DNA from: Tamarix chinensis
Lineage: Eukaryota > Streptophyta > Magnoliopsida > Caryophyllales > Tamaricaceae
NCBI GenBank assembly: GCA_030549775.1
Contig: CM060178.1
Location: forward strand, 70,230,556 to 70,294,555
Length of the DNA: 64,000 nucleotides
Direction: 5' to 3'
Shown here one piece after another: positions 1 to 12,630 of this stretch. The notes under the pieces were generated by a model, which searched no databases, had not been told where the DNA came from, and was given only the letters and a program-made list of their open reading frames with translations. Every line of letters begins with the position of its first letter. Positions within the stretch are counted from its first letter, which is position 1. The position numbers and the translations under genes are program-made.

Positions 1-1294
1 TGATAGACACAGTAGGTTGCACAGGAAAAAATAAAAGAGAATTAATTGCACAGAAATCAAGGGCACTGAGAGAAGAAATAAGAGAAAATTTATACATGTA
101 GAATTTATTTCAAATGAAACTAATTTTTCATCTGAATAAATTCTTGATCTTTCATCCATAATTAATTTCAATTATCCCTTTCTCTATTTTTAATTTATAT
201 TATGGATATATAATTCTGTGTAATTAATTAGATAGTTATGGCTGACTAATTATTTATTGCTAATAAATAGACTGAAACCCTAGATTAGGGTTTGAGATGT
301 GATTTTATTTTTCTTTATTTTGTGAGATTGTTCTTTAACTTTATTTTAATTGTTATCATTTATATACCTATTTCTATCAAGTATAATTTACATGGTGCAT
401 TCCTTTCTTTGGTTTCCTTATAATGACAGTATGTAGGATTATTTACCTACTAGGTGGCCATATGAATATACTAGAATTTATATGTATAAATTGTAGCTAG
501 GTTAGATAATAATTCACCTAATAGTTTTGTGATTCTAACCGAAGTAGTAAAATATTTAGATACGTGTGGGTCAAAGAAGAAAAATACAGTTAGACATGCT
601 TAGTGTATTAATTTGGGTACTTAGGTCAACATCCTTTCAATTATACTTAATGCATTAAATCTAGTTAAATATAGGAGCTGCTTGTTGTTACTATACTACT
701 AGTATTTAATATGATTAATATTGGTGCTTTGTTGTATTAATTATTTTAGGGAAGTAATATAAGGTGTATAGACCTACTTTTGGTGTATAAATTGGTTAAT
801 CTCATTCTCATGATTAAATATTGACTTAGAAATTAATATTATATTTTGACCTAATCTAGTGGTGGATTTTGATTTTCTTAGTATATTTATCATATCTACA
901 GTTATCCATTATTGTTATTATTATTTTATTTTATTTTATTTTATTTATTAATTTATTATGTTCTAGTTTTATAAACCCTATTAGTATTTTTCATATTTAT
1001 TTATTTTGTGTGATTTATGGTTTTTATTTTTATTTATTTTTGAGCTAGTTAAATATAGGTGAGCCATCTTAATCCTCGGTATAGAACGATACCCTTATTT
1101 GCTAATACTACAATTGTCAACAAGAGGTTTTAAATTGTGTGATGGCTATGGCCACACCATTTAGCATTGTTATTGATATGAGGGTGGTATGGTAAACTAA
1201 AATTACATTAATTATGGCGATAGCACTTGATATTTTGGTTATAGGTTTCTGTTATAAAATAAAATATTTTCGTAATAAAATTTGGGGTGTTACA
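1..1294 (+). repeat. LTR (3' part), 5' LTR of CRM/Reina-like element
   Basis: AT-rich, non-coding sequence that ends in the LTR-type terminus GGGGTGTTACA at 1294, directly before a broken pol region. Its last 150 bp or so match the end of the LTR at 4350-4497: both carry a stretch reading GGTGGTATGGTAAAC or GATGGTATGGTAAAC, then TATTTTGGTTATA, then TAAAATAAAAT. The two are therefore read as the 5' and 3' LTRs of one element. The LTR start is not seen and probably lies left of the window. The minisatellite of the 3' LTR is absent here, so the pair has diverged or been rearranged. Confidence 0.6.
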
Positions 1295-2920
1295 AATGTG
1301 CTATTCATAATAGTATTAATAATGACTATCTCTTTGAGAAAGATAAGAAAATGTATAAACTTAAACCTTCTAAGTGTGATAATGATAACATAGTTGAGAA
1401 TAAAAAGAGTTTATTTTTGCATGAAAAAGCTATGATATAATGTATTAAAGAAGAAGGTAGTTGTTATACTTTGATTATCAAAGAATCCATATAAGGGGAG
1501 AAAATTAATAGTAATCCTCAATTAAGTGAGCTTATTGATGAGTATAATGATGCATTTCCTAATGACTTACCACCTGGATTACCACCTAAAAGAGAAATAT
1601 AACATGCTATAGACTTTATGCTCTGTGTTTCTGTACCTAATTGACCTACCTATATATGTAATCCAAAAGAATCTAAGGAATTAAAAAAACAAATACAAGA
1701 TCTCATACAAAAAGGATATGTGAAAGAGAGCATAGGTTCATGTTGTGTACCTAAATTACTTATTCTAGAAAAGGATGGTACATTGCACATGTATATAGAC
1801 TCTAGAGTTGTCAAAAATATAAATATCAAATAGAAATTTCCTATTCTTTGATTATATGACATGTTAGATGAATTGTGTGGGGGCACAAGTATTCTCTAAA
1901 ATTAACCTAGGGAGTAGATATCATCAAATAAGGGTATGAGCAGGGGATGACTGGAAAATTACCTTTATAATGAAATATGGTCTTTATTGATGGATTGTGA
2001 TACCTTTATGTTTGTATGATGCACCAATATTATCCTTACCTAACTTTGATAAATTATTTTAAGTTACTTACGATTCTAATAGGGTAGAGATAGGAGGTGT
2101 ACACTCATAAGAAAAACGGGTCAATGCATTCTTTAGTGAAAAATTATATGAGGCCAAATTGAATTATGCCAAATATTCTAAATGATTATCTTCCATCATA
2201 AGAAGCTTAGACAAATGGATCCATTATTTTTGAGCTAAACCATTTGTTTTATATTTGGACCATGAAAGTTTCAAATATATGAGTGGGTAAAAGAAAATTA
2301 GTCATAGGCATACAAAATGGATTAATTTCTTACCATCATTTGTGTTTTCTGTCTAACATTTTGAAGCATTATCGAGAAGTTCTTTGATACTTATTATGTT
2401 GGATGCTAAGTTATTATGTTTTGAAATGTTGAAGAAATTATATGAAAAAGATGAAGATTTCTTTGAGATTTATAATGCATGTAAAAAGAAGAACCATAGT
2501 AATTGTAATTATGTGCTTCAAGATGAATTTATTTTCAAGATTAATAAATTGTGTATAATTTGATCTAGTGTATGGGATTTACTATTTAAATAAGTACATG
2601 AGAGGGTATAGCTCTCCATTTGGGTTTTCATAAAACTATAGAAATATTACAAGAATATTTTTATGGCCACGAATGATAAAATTGGTACAATCTATTATTA
2701 GGAGATGTATGACTTGTCAAAAATGTAAGAGTATCTTCCATAAGGTTTGGAATACACCTTTATTAGTTCCTAGTCAACCATGGGAATGGGATAATATGGA
2801 ATTTATCCTACGGTTACCAAGGACACAAAGGGGAAAGGATTATATTATGGTAGTGATTGTAGATTTTCTAAAATGATATTTTTTTTATTGCACCCACAGG
2901 AAATGACACATTCTTTTATG
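1295..2920 (+). pseudogene. Broken pol of CRM/Reina-like Ty3/gypsy element
   Basis: Relic of a chromovirus polyprotein in shifting frames with many stops. About 1520-1900 reads as the linker and start of reverse transcriptase (PPGLPP; KELKKQIQDLIQKGYVKES; IDSR). About 1900-2030 continues with RYHQIR and WKITF. The catalytic part of reverse transcriptase is then missing, and the text jumps to RNase H (2040-2400; LYLDHESFKYM). The longest open stretch, 2673-2876, is the integrase start, with the zinc-finger pair CMTCQKC and LPRTQRGKD. Integrase-like reading fades at about 2920. The KELQRQ-type linker and VDSRA-type motif suggest the CRM/Reina side of the chromoviruses; this is inferred from remembered family patterns. 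No function is expected. Confidence 0.7.
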
Positions 2921-4497
2921 GTATGAAAATTGAATATGTTTTTAAACTTAGTGTTTTGGGGATGCATATTGAATCTAGTATTTGTTTGATCCTTATAGAA
3001 AAAGTTAAGACAGATTTGTGAAATTAGGGTTTGTAAGCCTCAAAATAGTAACATTTGAGATAGGGTTATTATCATATGTGCAAGACCTTAGATTTAGGCC
3101 TTGAAATTCTAGTATGTTTATAATAATAAAATATGAGGAAAAGTTACTAAGTTTGGTGGTTAAAAGAGTAACAGAAGAAGAGTTGTGATAAAAGTGTGAA
3201 ATTAGGGTTTTGGGAAAATATAAGGCTCTTAACCCTAGAGTATGACCTTATGATCTTTATGATGAGATTTATCTACTTTGAATGTATTATTTACTCTTAA
3301 AATAAATAAATAATAAGACATTAATCATTTAAAGTGAAGAATCATGTGAGTCGGGTTGAGGTGTCTTATAGGTCCGTTCCATTGGATGATAATAGTGGTT
3401 TAAGTGTGTTGTCCTTGAGAGGTGCATCAGTCTATTCTGCTGGATTAAGAATAGTGGGGGACCTAAAATCAAAATTAAATATAATATGATTTGACATAAA
3501 TAACCTCATAGATAAGATACTAGTGATTTAAAGTGAATCAAGACTGACGTGTTGGGTCCGTTCCACCGAATAATAATAGTGGCATAGGTGTGTTGTCCTT
3601 GATAGGTGCTTTAGACCATTCCATTGACTTAATAATAGTGGTTCATTAGTGTTTTCCTTAGGAGGTATTAGGTCCATTCTACTGGACAATAATAGTGGCT
3701 TAAGTGCGTTGTCCCTAAGAGGTGCTTCACACTGTTCTACTGGTTTAAGAATAGTGGCTCAAGAGTGTTTTACCTTAAGAGGTGTTGGGTCTATTCCACC
3801 AAACAATAATAGTGGATTAGGTTTTTTGTTTGTAAGAAGTGATTTAGAATTTTCCATCAATTTAAGAATAGTGGGGTCCCTAAATTCAACGTAAATAAAA
3901 GAATGAAATGGTTATATCTAATAAAGAGGCCTAAATCAGTACTTAGCTTGTGATAATTTATGTGTTTGCATGTGTACTTATTATTTACTATGAATGCATG
4001 CATTTAACTATATCCTAACTCAACAGTATTGTTATCTTGCTTAGTACGTAGCGTATTGACCATCATTTTTATGGGTGCTGCTCATTCCTACTAGTAGACG
4101 ACCCTAATGCTTCTATATAGGTCTTTGAGGATCGGTTAGATGATGTTGCTGCATATGATTCATTGTATAGGGAGGAGTGATTTTTCATACATTATGTGTT
4201 TGGGTGAAGATTCATGTTATTTGAATGATGTTTTCACCTGGATATATTTTGGACTCTTCAATCAATGTTATCCCTTTTGTTGTATTTTGTTATTATACCT
4301 CAGAGTACTTACATTTATAAATCTTCTCTCATTTCTATTTACCCTATTTACTTTTAATGGTTTTATCCTTGTGATTGATTTGAGGATGGTATGGTAAACC
4401 AGACATACATCAATTATTTTTGTAACACCTGGTATTTTGGTTATAAGCTTCTACTGTAAAATAAAATTTTTCAGTAGTAAAAACATGGGTTCTTACA
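2921..4497 (+). repeat. 3' LTR of CRM/Reina-like element
   Basis: Follows the integrase relic and ends at 4497 with GGGTTCTTACA after CAGTAGTAAAAACAT, the same terminal pattern as other LTRs in the window. The start is not resolved. It contains a minisatellite at 3389-3875. Directly after 4497 the sequence resumes as a Tekay-like LTR (compare 4500-4760 with 58130-58370 and 52230-52470), so the whole element appears inserted in that older LTR. The left target copy lies outside the window. Confidence 0.65.
3360..3890 (+). repeat. Minisatellite in LTR, unit about 59 bp
   Basis: The core ATAATAGTGG or AGAATAGTGG occurs at 3389, 3449, 3573, 3632, 3689, 3749, 3806 and 3865, so the spacing is 57-60 bp with one unit missing its core. 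Two unit types alternate (GGTCCRTTC... and GGTGCTTCA...), so the true period is a dimer of about 118 bp. The same motif in reverse complement lies at 6410-6830, which ties the two LTRs to one family. Open frames here (for example 3649-3894) are a by-product. Confidence 0.85.
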
Positions 4498-5766
4498 CTT
4501 CCATATTAATGTTTCTATGTAATTACAACATTTTAATCATTATTTTAGCCATACTTAATCTTGGATTTAATATGGATCAAAATAATAATATTATGATGCC
4601 TTAAGTGGTTAAGCTTTGTGTCACCTCTAGGCACCCAAGTGGTGGCTTGTACGTCTTGTGTTGTGTTGGTGTTATTGCTTGGTAATACCCATTTGATTAT
4701 TAATGAAAGTGTAATTGTGACTTTTGATATCATTTATTTAATAATAATAATAATGAAATTGTATATCTTGTGTTGTGTTTGGCGTTCTTGCTCGGTAATA
4801 CCCATTTAGTTGTTAATGGAATTGTGATTGTGATTTTTGATATTGCTTGGTAATTAGTAACAAAATTTAGAATGATAAAATAGTTATTTGCATGACTTGT
4901 GACCATGAGTTGTGTCGGTGTCAATATTTAGAAATACCCCAGTGGATTATTCTGAAATTATGTTGCAAATTATATCATGGGAATAAGATTTTGTTCAAAC
5001 CTTTTTTTACCAGCTCTTGAGTTGGTTACCGAGAGTTCTTAGCATTGTTACCTTGTGATATTTTTTATTCTTTCACTCAGTACCTTTCTCGTACTACTAG
5101 GTTATCGCTTGTATGATGGAAGTAGGAAAATATTGTGGTAGACCATCATGGTATTGGTGTTTGTATAGAGGGTATGCTATGATTGGTATAATTTCACTCA
5201 GTACCTTTCTCATACTACTAGGTTATGGCCTTTATGTGGGGATTAAAAATAATACTATGGCAAACCATTAAAGAGTCGGTGCTCGTATAAAGGGTACACC
5301 ATGATTGGTGGAGTTTTATCTCCTTTCACTCGGTACCTTTTCCGTCCTACTAAGTTGTGGCATGTATGCAGGAGTAGGAATGATACTATGGCCGACCATC
5401 TTAGCGTTGGTGCTCTTGTAGAGGGTATGCCATGATTTGGGGGGTTATCCCTTACGTTTGGTATCATTACCTAAACGTCCAACTGGAAGGTTTGTATTGC
5501 CTCATTTAAATTTGGTTCAATCAGCTAAACAACCATATTAGGATCAGTGCTCCACTTTAGAGGGTATGCCCATGTTGCATTTGGCTTCATTGCCTAAACT
5601 CCCATATTGGGATCAATTCTCTAATTTGGAGGTATGCCCATGTTGCATTTGGCTTCATTGCCTAAACACCCATATTGGGATCAATGCTCTGGTTTGGAGG
5701 GTATGCCCATGTTAAGGACTTATATATCCTTATTTTGCTCCTATGACCCACGTTCATGGTGGAGGC
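4498..5766 (+). repeat. Tekay-like LTR fragment, left half
   Basis: Matches the middle of the Tekay-like LTRs at 52230-53000 and 58120-58900: ATTAATGTTT, AATTACAACATTTTAATCAT, AATATGGATCAAAAT, then GTGGCTTGTACG in place of GTGGCTTATATG. It carries its own tandem units: a unit of about 115-135 bp starting TTTCACTCRGTACC (about 5070-5440), and a 68-bp unit (GCATTTGGCTTCATTGCC at 5577 and 5645). It is cut at 5771/8764 by a solo LTR and continues at 8769. Confidence 0.7.
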
Positions 5767-5771
5767 TTAGG
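5767..5771. repeat. Target-site duplication TTAGG (left copy)
   Basis: Five bases directly before the LTR start TGTAACACTCC at 5772. They are repeated at 8764-8768 directly after the LTR end. A 5-bp duplication is what Ty3/gypsy integrase makes. Confidence 0.8.
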
Positions 5772-6409
5772 TGTAACACTCCTAAATTTACTACTGAAAA
5801 TTTTCATTTTAAGCAGAAGCGTATAATCAAATATTTGGGTATTACCGCTGTAATTGATATAAGTATGGTTTATCCCACCATCCTTACATCAATAACAAGG
5901 CAAAAATATTAGAAAAATTAAAACATGATTAGAAAGAGATGAGACAAATTTTATACATTAAATAAGTGTTTGGAGATTAACTCCGATTACAATATAAAAA
6001 TATAACCAAAAAGGGATCCCATGGGACTAAGAGTCCAAAAAGGTATCTAGGTCAAAACTATTAATCAGAAAACATGACTCTACATCCAACCCTGATATAA
6101 ATAAATCACTCCTCCACATATATAGCATCAAAAGCTATGAAGTCATCGACCTAGTCCTCATCGACCTACACATAAAAACCTAAGTTATCTGCTCATTGGA
6201 TTAAGCAGCACCCATGAAACAGATGATCAGTACGCTATGTACTGAGTAAGGTAACGGTACAATCAAGTAGGATTACACATAACACAAGAATTCTCATAAG
6301 CAAACCATACATGCAAAAATAGAAGAAAGCCATATAACTACTGATTCCAAGTCTTTCATTTAGATATACCATATTTCAAATCTTTTATTTATATTGAGTT
6401 CAACTACCC

Positions 6410-6830
6410 CACTATTCTTAAACCGGTGGAATGGTTTGAAACACCTCTCGAGGGCAAGACACCCGAGCCACTATTATTATTTGGTGGAATGGAGCCAACA
6501 CCTCTCAGAGTAAAAGTACTCCTAAGCCACTATTTATTAAACCGGTGGAATGGTCTAAAGTACCTCTCGGGGACAAAACACCCGAGCCACTATTATTATC
6601 TGGTAGAACGGACTTAACACCTCGGTCCTGACTCATGTATTAGTTCACTTTCAAAGATTAATATCTTTCTGCTTATACTTTAACTCTTAATTGTATTTTC
6701 ATTTACATTAAGTATGGGGCTCCAATATTCTTAATTCGGTAGAATGGACTGGAGCATCTCTCGGGGACAACACACCCGAGCCACTATTATTATTCGGTGG
6801 AACGGAGCCATATAAACACCTTGGCTCGAC
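6410..6830 (-). repeat. Minisatellite in solo LTR
   Basis: Repeated GGTGGAATGG and CCACTATTATTAT blocks about 60 bp apart, ending with a diverged unit near 6780. This is the reverse complement of the 3389-3875 array, so both LTRs are one family. The short open frame at 6426-6617 is repeat-derived. Confidence 0.8.
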
Positions 6831-7389
6831 CCAAGTGATCTTTCACTTTACATAATTAATATCTTATTTAGAGTTGATTATATATTTATCATGCCAAACT
6901 TAAGACATACAATTAAACACATAAGTATGACTACGCAATTATCCTCAAAAGACCATAATACCCTCAGGGTAATCAAGACAATCGTATTCTCCCAAAGCTT
7001 TGTAAATCCCAAAGTATATACATTTCCACTTTTCATCCGAAGTACATATCCTTAGTTTCTCATAACCAATATTATATCCAAACATGTACTTATATAATTT
7101 CATTACTCACAAGAGAATTATCTCATAGCATTTCCATAATTAAATTATTTAATATAACATATTCAACACAGAAGTATATATCAACAATACAAGAAGCACA
7201 TAAAACCCTAGCTATGACATGTATCCTTAACAATAAGGATACTGGGCTCTATGCATGTAAATCCTATACCTCCTCCGCGATCACGTGAAAAATCACCTAT
7301 GAAACAAGATAAAATATGATTAGGATCAGAGGTTAAAAATTAAAAGGGAGATTATGGTAGAGAAGGGTAAAAATGAAATTTACCAAAGT

Positions 7390-8530
7390 CGAATGGAATT
7401 TAAATTGTATGGAAGTGTAGAAATATGTGTGGTGGAGCTATAGTTAAATTTTGGTGGTGTTTGGAGAAGATTTGGGGTGAAAATAAGGTTGCACAGCCAA
7501 GAAAGAATTCGCACTGGCAGGCGGTGCAGAAGTTGCATGGTTGTGCAGAATCAAAGCGCAACAGGTCGAGAGAAAAGAAAACGCATGGCCAGACGGTGTA
7601 GAAGTTGCATGACCATGCAGAATCAAGATGAGAGTAAAATTGTTGCACGGTCAGATGGTGCAAGGGTTGTACGACTATGTAGCAGTGTATCTAAGGGTTT
7701 GCACTACAGTGCAAAAGGTTGTGCACCCTGAAACTCTAAAATAATTGAGGGAAAAGAGAAGGGAAAAAAGGCAGCGGTCGGTAGCGATGGGCTGCAATGG
7801 CAAGGGGAAGGTAGGGGCAACCTTGGTAGTCAGTCCACCAGCCAAAGGGCTGCTAGTGGTGGCTTGGGTGGTGCTTGGTGGTGGATGGGGTGGTGCAGAA
7901 GTTGAAAACAGAGATGATGGAGGAAGAAGAAGGAAGAAGGAAGAAGAAGAGAAGGTCGGGAAGTTGATGAGGGATAATAAAATGGAGAGTAGGGGGTTAT
8001 TTATACTAGTAGATGGTGTGTTAAGGAGGATAAAAGTGCAAAAAAGTGATGATGACAATGAAGATGTTTTTCTGTTGAGAAGAAGAAGAAGAAGAAGAAA
8101 GAAAGAAAGAAAAAGACAAGGGAAAAGGTGATGGTTGAGATGGATGGAAGTTAGGTAGGGGCACGAGGGGTGATGAGGGAGAAGGAGACATGTAAGGGAG
8201 GAGAATAGGGAGAAGAAGAAGGAAGAAGGATGAAGAAAGGTGGTAAGGACTTAGAGAGTGGCAGGGCTGTGAAATAGAACAACAGTGGAAAAGAGTAGAA
8301 GAAGAAGAAGAAGAAGAAGAAGAAGAAGAATGGCAGGGTTGGAAGGTGATGGTGATGGTCATGAGGGATGCAAGTGGAGGGAGGCATGTGCGGGAGAAGA
8401 AAAAACTCTCATACCAAAGGATTTTGGCATAGAGAGAAGCAGAGAAAAGAAAAAAATGAAAGAAAAGGAAAGAAAGTGAGAAAATAAAAGGAGAAAGAAA
8501 AGGAAAAAGAGGGAAGGTTTGGGAATTAGG
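7390..8530 (-). repeat. Purine-rich (+) / pyrimidine-rich (-) LTR block
   Basis: About 1.1 kb of G- and A-rich plus strand grading into GAAGAA and GAAAG runs, including (AGA)n at 8297-8330. In element sense (minus) it is a CT-rich stretch near the start of the LTR, where an R or 5' leader region would lie. Overlapping open frames on both strands (Ser/Pro- or Arg/Lys-rich) come from base composition. No start context, domain or conservation supports a gene. Confidence 0.7.
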
Positions 8531-8763
8531 ATTAGATTAGGAATTTTGGGATTAGACAAATATTTTTGATTAGCAGTTTTCAGTTTTTCGGTTTATGAAT
8601 TTCGGTTTAACCGAATCAAGGTTTCGGTTTTTAGTTTTCATTTTTGGTTAAAGTTTCAGTATTAAGAAATTTGGTTAAGGTTAACATTAAGATTTCTTGA
8701 TATTAGAGTCAAATTAGGGCTAAAGATGTGGAATTAAGTTAAGAAATTTTTTTGAGTATTTCA

Positions 8764-8768
8764 TTAGG
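8764..8768. repeat. Target-site duplication TTAGG (right copy)
   Basis: Matches 5767-5771 exactly. Right of it the interrupted Tekay-like LTR resumes. Confidence 0.8.
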
Positions 8769-9330
8769 TGTGTCATACAAATATCTTACTAATTAGATTA
8801 TGTGGACATATAACGAAATAATAATAATACTACTAACAACAACAACAACAACAACAACAATAATAATAATAATGCGAGCTATTATTCTTGTGACACATGT
8901 AATCAACATGTTCTATCATTATCATTCCATGACAATGTGTTATAGCATATCTATTATACCATGATTAATATGACTTCTAGATGTAGCATGAACCCTTTTC
9001 ATTTTGTAGAATAGCCTTGTTTTACTAGTAATTGACCTTGCTAATACTACCTTATGTAGTCACTGTGATGATCCAAGCAGCAGGTAATGCTTTGTAGTTT
9101 TGATCAGCTTATTGTGAGTCTTTGTATGGAATTTGCTTGGGGGAAAGATTTATGGTGTCAAAGAGTTATACTACATTGTTCCGTTAGGCTCCAACTATGT
9201 TGGGATGTTTTTGTTACCTAACCTCTCAACTCTATTCCTAGATTTGGTTTGTAAACTTATGATATCATAAATCATTAATCTCTCTTTTATCATTGTCTTT
9301 TTTTTCTCTCCCTTGTTCTATCTCTGATTC
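8769..9330 (+). repeat. Tekay-like LTR fragment, right half
   Basis: Continues the LTR interrupted at 5771. The order of motifs matches 53090-53560: a TATTATTCT-type stretch, a CATCATG/TATGTGAC-like part, then GTCACTGTGATGATCCA against CACTATAATGATCCA. It contains short (AAC)n and (AAT)n runs at 8836-8872. It breaks off at about 9330, where a different LTR fragment begins, so the normal LTR end is missing. Confidence 0.5.
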
Positions 9331-11585
9331 TCGTGAATAGTTTTGGCCAAAATATCCCACATTACCATTCATTTAAATACTAATTCCATTTTATCTATTA
9401 ACTTGTCAATAAAATGATAAAAATAAAATAAATAAATTATTTAACATACAAATAAATTACTAGATACATCAAATGACCATTTTTCCCTTATATATAATTT
9501 TAAACATAAAACCATAACATGAATTTCTATAACATCAAACCACATTTTCTCATTCTCAACAATAAATAATACATATTAGGCGTGGTTATAAGAATAATTA
9601 TCATTTTACACTAAAAAATGACCAAAATATCCCTAGGACATGTAATATTAATAATCATGCTAAAACATACATTTCTAAAACACCAAATCACACATCTCCA
9701 TACTAAAAAATAATTAAGACATATTTGACATTATTGTAGGTTTAAATATCACAATATTCTTAAATGAACAAATTGCCCCTAGGGAACATGATAATTTATG
9801 TTAAAAATACAACAAGGCATGTTCAACCTATTATATTGAACATATATGACATATATAATTTATTCTCATCATTTAAACCATTTTATTACACATTTTGTAC
9901 ACATAATAATTTCTACAATTTAACATGCTTTATTTTACCAAATCCCATACTATTATTATTAGACAAATAATCATAAATTAATTAATAAAATTAATACAAA
10001 TTATACATCAAAATCCTAATATGTTATTATACGATATCTAAACATATTAGTAAAGCATATGGATTACCCAATTTCTAACAAAAGCACAAGTTTATCGATA
10101 ACTTACTAAAAATATTAGGCTCCCTTAACCAAAGTTTTATACCTAAAAATAATACCACACATAACTAAATTAATATTTAACCAATAAAATAATAATTTGT
10201 ATTAACACATTTATCCAAGGGGGAAATTATCGAAATGTCCATCAGTTAAAATGGGTATAATTTTAAATGAAATCCCACGTTGCTCACCCAATGTGAGTTT
10301 GGAAGAAAGTTCAAGGCTCGAGGGGAAGGTTGGATGGGTGGAGGTGATGGTTTAGGAGGTGAGGCCGGTAGTAGCGAGGGTAGTTGGCAGGTAAGGTTGG
10401 TGCGATGGTAATGCAGCAAGGAAGGAGGAAATGGTGGTGGTTGGGGCAGAGTTAGGGAGGTTGGTGGTAGGGAGTGGTTAGCTATAGTTGGGATGGTTGA
10501 TGTAGGGATTCAATGGTGGTGGTGGTGGTGAGGGATGGTTGATGGTGAATGGTGGTAGTGAGAGAAAAATAAAAACAAATGTAGGGGAATGTGGCAAAGG
10601 GACGTGTGGGCTACAAGTAGAGGAAAAATGAATGTACAATGTACAATTGTGGTGGTGTTGGTCGATGGCTGAGGCCATGGAAAATTGAGGAGGGAGGTGT
10701 TGCAGGGCGGTTGTGACATGGAGTGATGGTTGGGTGGTGAGGAAAATAATGAGGAGAAGGGGAAGAGAAGGGAAGGGGTGCGATGTATATATAAACATAT
10801 ATATGCGCATGGTTGTAGGTGAAGAGAATGGCAAATCGATAAGGATAGGTCTAGTTTTTGTGTAGGGTAGGTGGTTGGCATACAAGTTGGGCAAGGAAGG
10901 ATGGTGTAGGATCTAGGAAAGGAAGGGAAGAGGGGTATGCTTGAGGGAGAGGGTAGGGATGGTTTGGCTAGAAGAGGAAGGAGGATGCAGGTGGGTGTGC
11001 ATGGCGTAGAGGGTGTGGTGGGGTGTGCTATAAGGGTTGTTTTTGTGTTCTAGGGCACAAAGGGCATGGGAGGAGGAGGAGGAGAGGAAAAAGATAAAAC
11101 GAGTTACGATTGGTGCACAAACTAGAGGAATGAAAAGAGGAAGGAAGAAGTGGGCTGGTTGAATAGACCAGGGAAAGAAGAAGAAAAATAAAGTGGGATA
11201 GGCAGAGAGAAGAACAAGGAAAGGAGAAGGACAAAGAAAAAGAGAAAAGAAGGAAAAAGGGGGAAAGGAAAAAGAAGAAAACTGTAAAAGAAAATAAATG
11301 TAATGTTAGAATTAGAATTGGGCTAGATCTAGGTTTAGGATAGAATTAATTTATCCCGTTTTAAGGTATTCGATTAGAAAAATAAACCACGTAAAATTAT
11401 TGGTTTAGTGCAGATTTAGATAAAAGTAAAAAAGATATAATAATTAGTATAATTTATGAAAAATTTTATTTGGGTTGGCGGATCAAGGGTTAACAAAATT
11501 AATTAAGCTAATATTTAAGGATTATGTTTAAGATAAAAGGTTAAACGTTCAAATTTTAGGCTATAAAAATTTCAAGGCGTTAGCA
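9331..11585 (-). repeat. Truncated LTR, minus sense
   Basis: Aligns in order with 45800-48074: CCAAAATATCCC, TTTAAATACNAATTCCATTTT, CAAATGACCATTTT, TCCTAATRTG, a purine block (10300-11290) and an AT tail. It ends in CAAGGCGTTAGCA at 11585, a mutated form of the terminal GGAGTGTTACA. The half with the minisatellite and the other terminus is missing. The long minus-strand open frames at 10478-10894 are low-complexity His/Pro/Ser-rich text within the purine block, not genes. Confidence 0.65.
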
Positions 11586-12511
11586 CTTTATCTAAATTTC
11601 AATAACAAAAATACTTAAATCACAATTATAATTATATTAATCTATAGATGTACATAAATATACTTATTTGTACACATTTATAAATCCATAAAATCTCCAA
11701 TTTTTACCCTATTAGTTGTTTATACACCAAACATTTATAGATTTATGTGGTCTAAAATATCCAATTTCTAAATTTTACCTTACTAATTGTTTATATATCA
11801 AATATTTTTAGACCTATGTGGCCTAATATATCTAATCTTCTTTTTTTTTTGTCATACAAAATTTTTATAATTATAGATGCATCAATCTCTAAAATTTATA
11901 CACACATTTATCCATCTCAAGATCTACATGACCAACTTGAGTTACCTAAGGTTCTTATGTTGTTCAGCCTAGTATATGCGAGGAACTCACACTGCATGCC
12001 CTAAATAGAGAATAATGCAGTCTTACCTTCGTTTGTTACTGAGCATTAAGCATGACATTGCTAGTTGTCGAATGGTAGCTCCAAAGAAGAATATAAGTGA
12101 TGGAATTTAGATTTTATAAGATTTGAAAGGAGGCCGAGATAAATAAATAAAAATAGACATATGACGGTAATAATTGAAGGCTGTTATAATACTTTTATAA
12201 TAAAATTACATTCTATATAACACCTTCGGAAAAAATAAGATGTCTAACAACCGAAATTTATAGGAACAAATAATATTGATAATAAATAGTTAACGAAAAC
12301 ACCCGATATGGTTTCCTACTGTGCAGATATACAATAAGGCAGTAAATTACAAACTTTCCGGTACTACGGTCTACGGTAATTGGCAAAAAAGAAAAGAAAA
12401 AGAAAATTGATTACACTTCGGTTTTGCCTACACGAAAAATATTAATATCCAATGATATACCGACGCGTGTAGCAACAGAAGGACTACGGTAAACGAAACG
12501 GAAAATCTGGG
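11586..12511. other. Intergenic DNA upstream of HSFB2
   Basis: AT-rich and without clear repeat ends. From about 12300 the composition becomes less AT-rich, with CG-containing words (ACCGACGCGTG near 12460) typical of a plant proximal promoter. A CCAAT word lies at 12449-12453. I see no gene here. Confidence 0.5.
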
Positions 12512-12531
12512 GAAGTTTCTGGATATTATAA
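12512..12531 (+). promoter_or_regulatory. Candidate heat-shock element next to a TATA-like word
   Basis: Positions 12512-12524 read GAAgtTTCtgGAT: two perfect inverted nGAAn units in correct 5-bp phase and a third with two of three bases. A TATTATAA word follows at once (12524-12531) and a pyrimidine patch at 12538-12560, about 300 bp before the start codon. HSFs bind such arrays, so heat induction or feedback by HSFs is plausible. This is a sequence match only, and the transcription start is not known. Confidence 0.5.
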
Positions 12532-12630
12532 CGTAACCTTCTCCTACCTTCCTTTCCATTATTTCATTTCTGACTTATTTTATTCTCTTCCTCCGCACTA
12601 GCCCTTTTTCTCTCACCTTCTTTTTCCTTC

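Larger units (their letters stand above)
5772..8763 (-). mobile_element. Solo LTR, 2992 bp, Ty3/gypsy
   Basis: A complete LTR with no internal domain, bounded by TGTAACACTCC and GAGTATTTCA and flanked by perfect TTAGG copies. Element sense is minus, judged from the conserved LTR 3' end (TTTTCAGTAGTAAATTTAGG in reverse complement). In that sense it holds an AT-rich start, a pyrimidine-rich block of about 1.1 kb (7400-8530 on the plus strand as purines), an AT-rich middle and a minisatellite (6410-6830) shared with the CRM/Reina-like LTR at 2921-4497. Solo LTRs usually arise by recombination between the two LTRs of a full element. The terminal CA is preceded by TT rather than the usual TA, which fits one point change. 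Confidence 0.85.

Noticed and set aside
283..296. AAACCCTAGATTAGGGTTTG, telomere-like words near 275-295
   Set aside because: Only one TTAGGG and one CCCTA word facing each other; no tandem telomere repeat.
8021..8559. Ser-rich and Arg/Glu-rich frames around 8.0-8.6 kb
   Set aside because: They are translations of GAAGAA and AGA runs in the LTR purine block.
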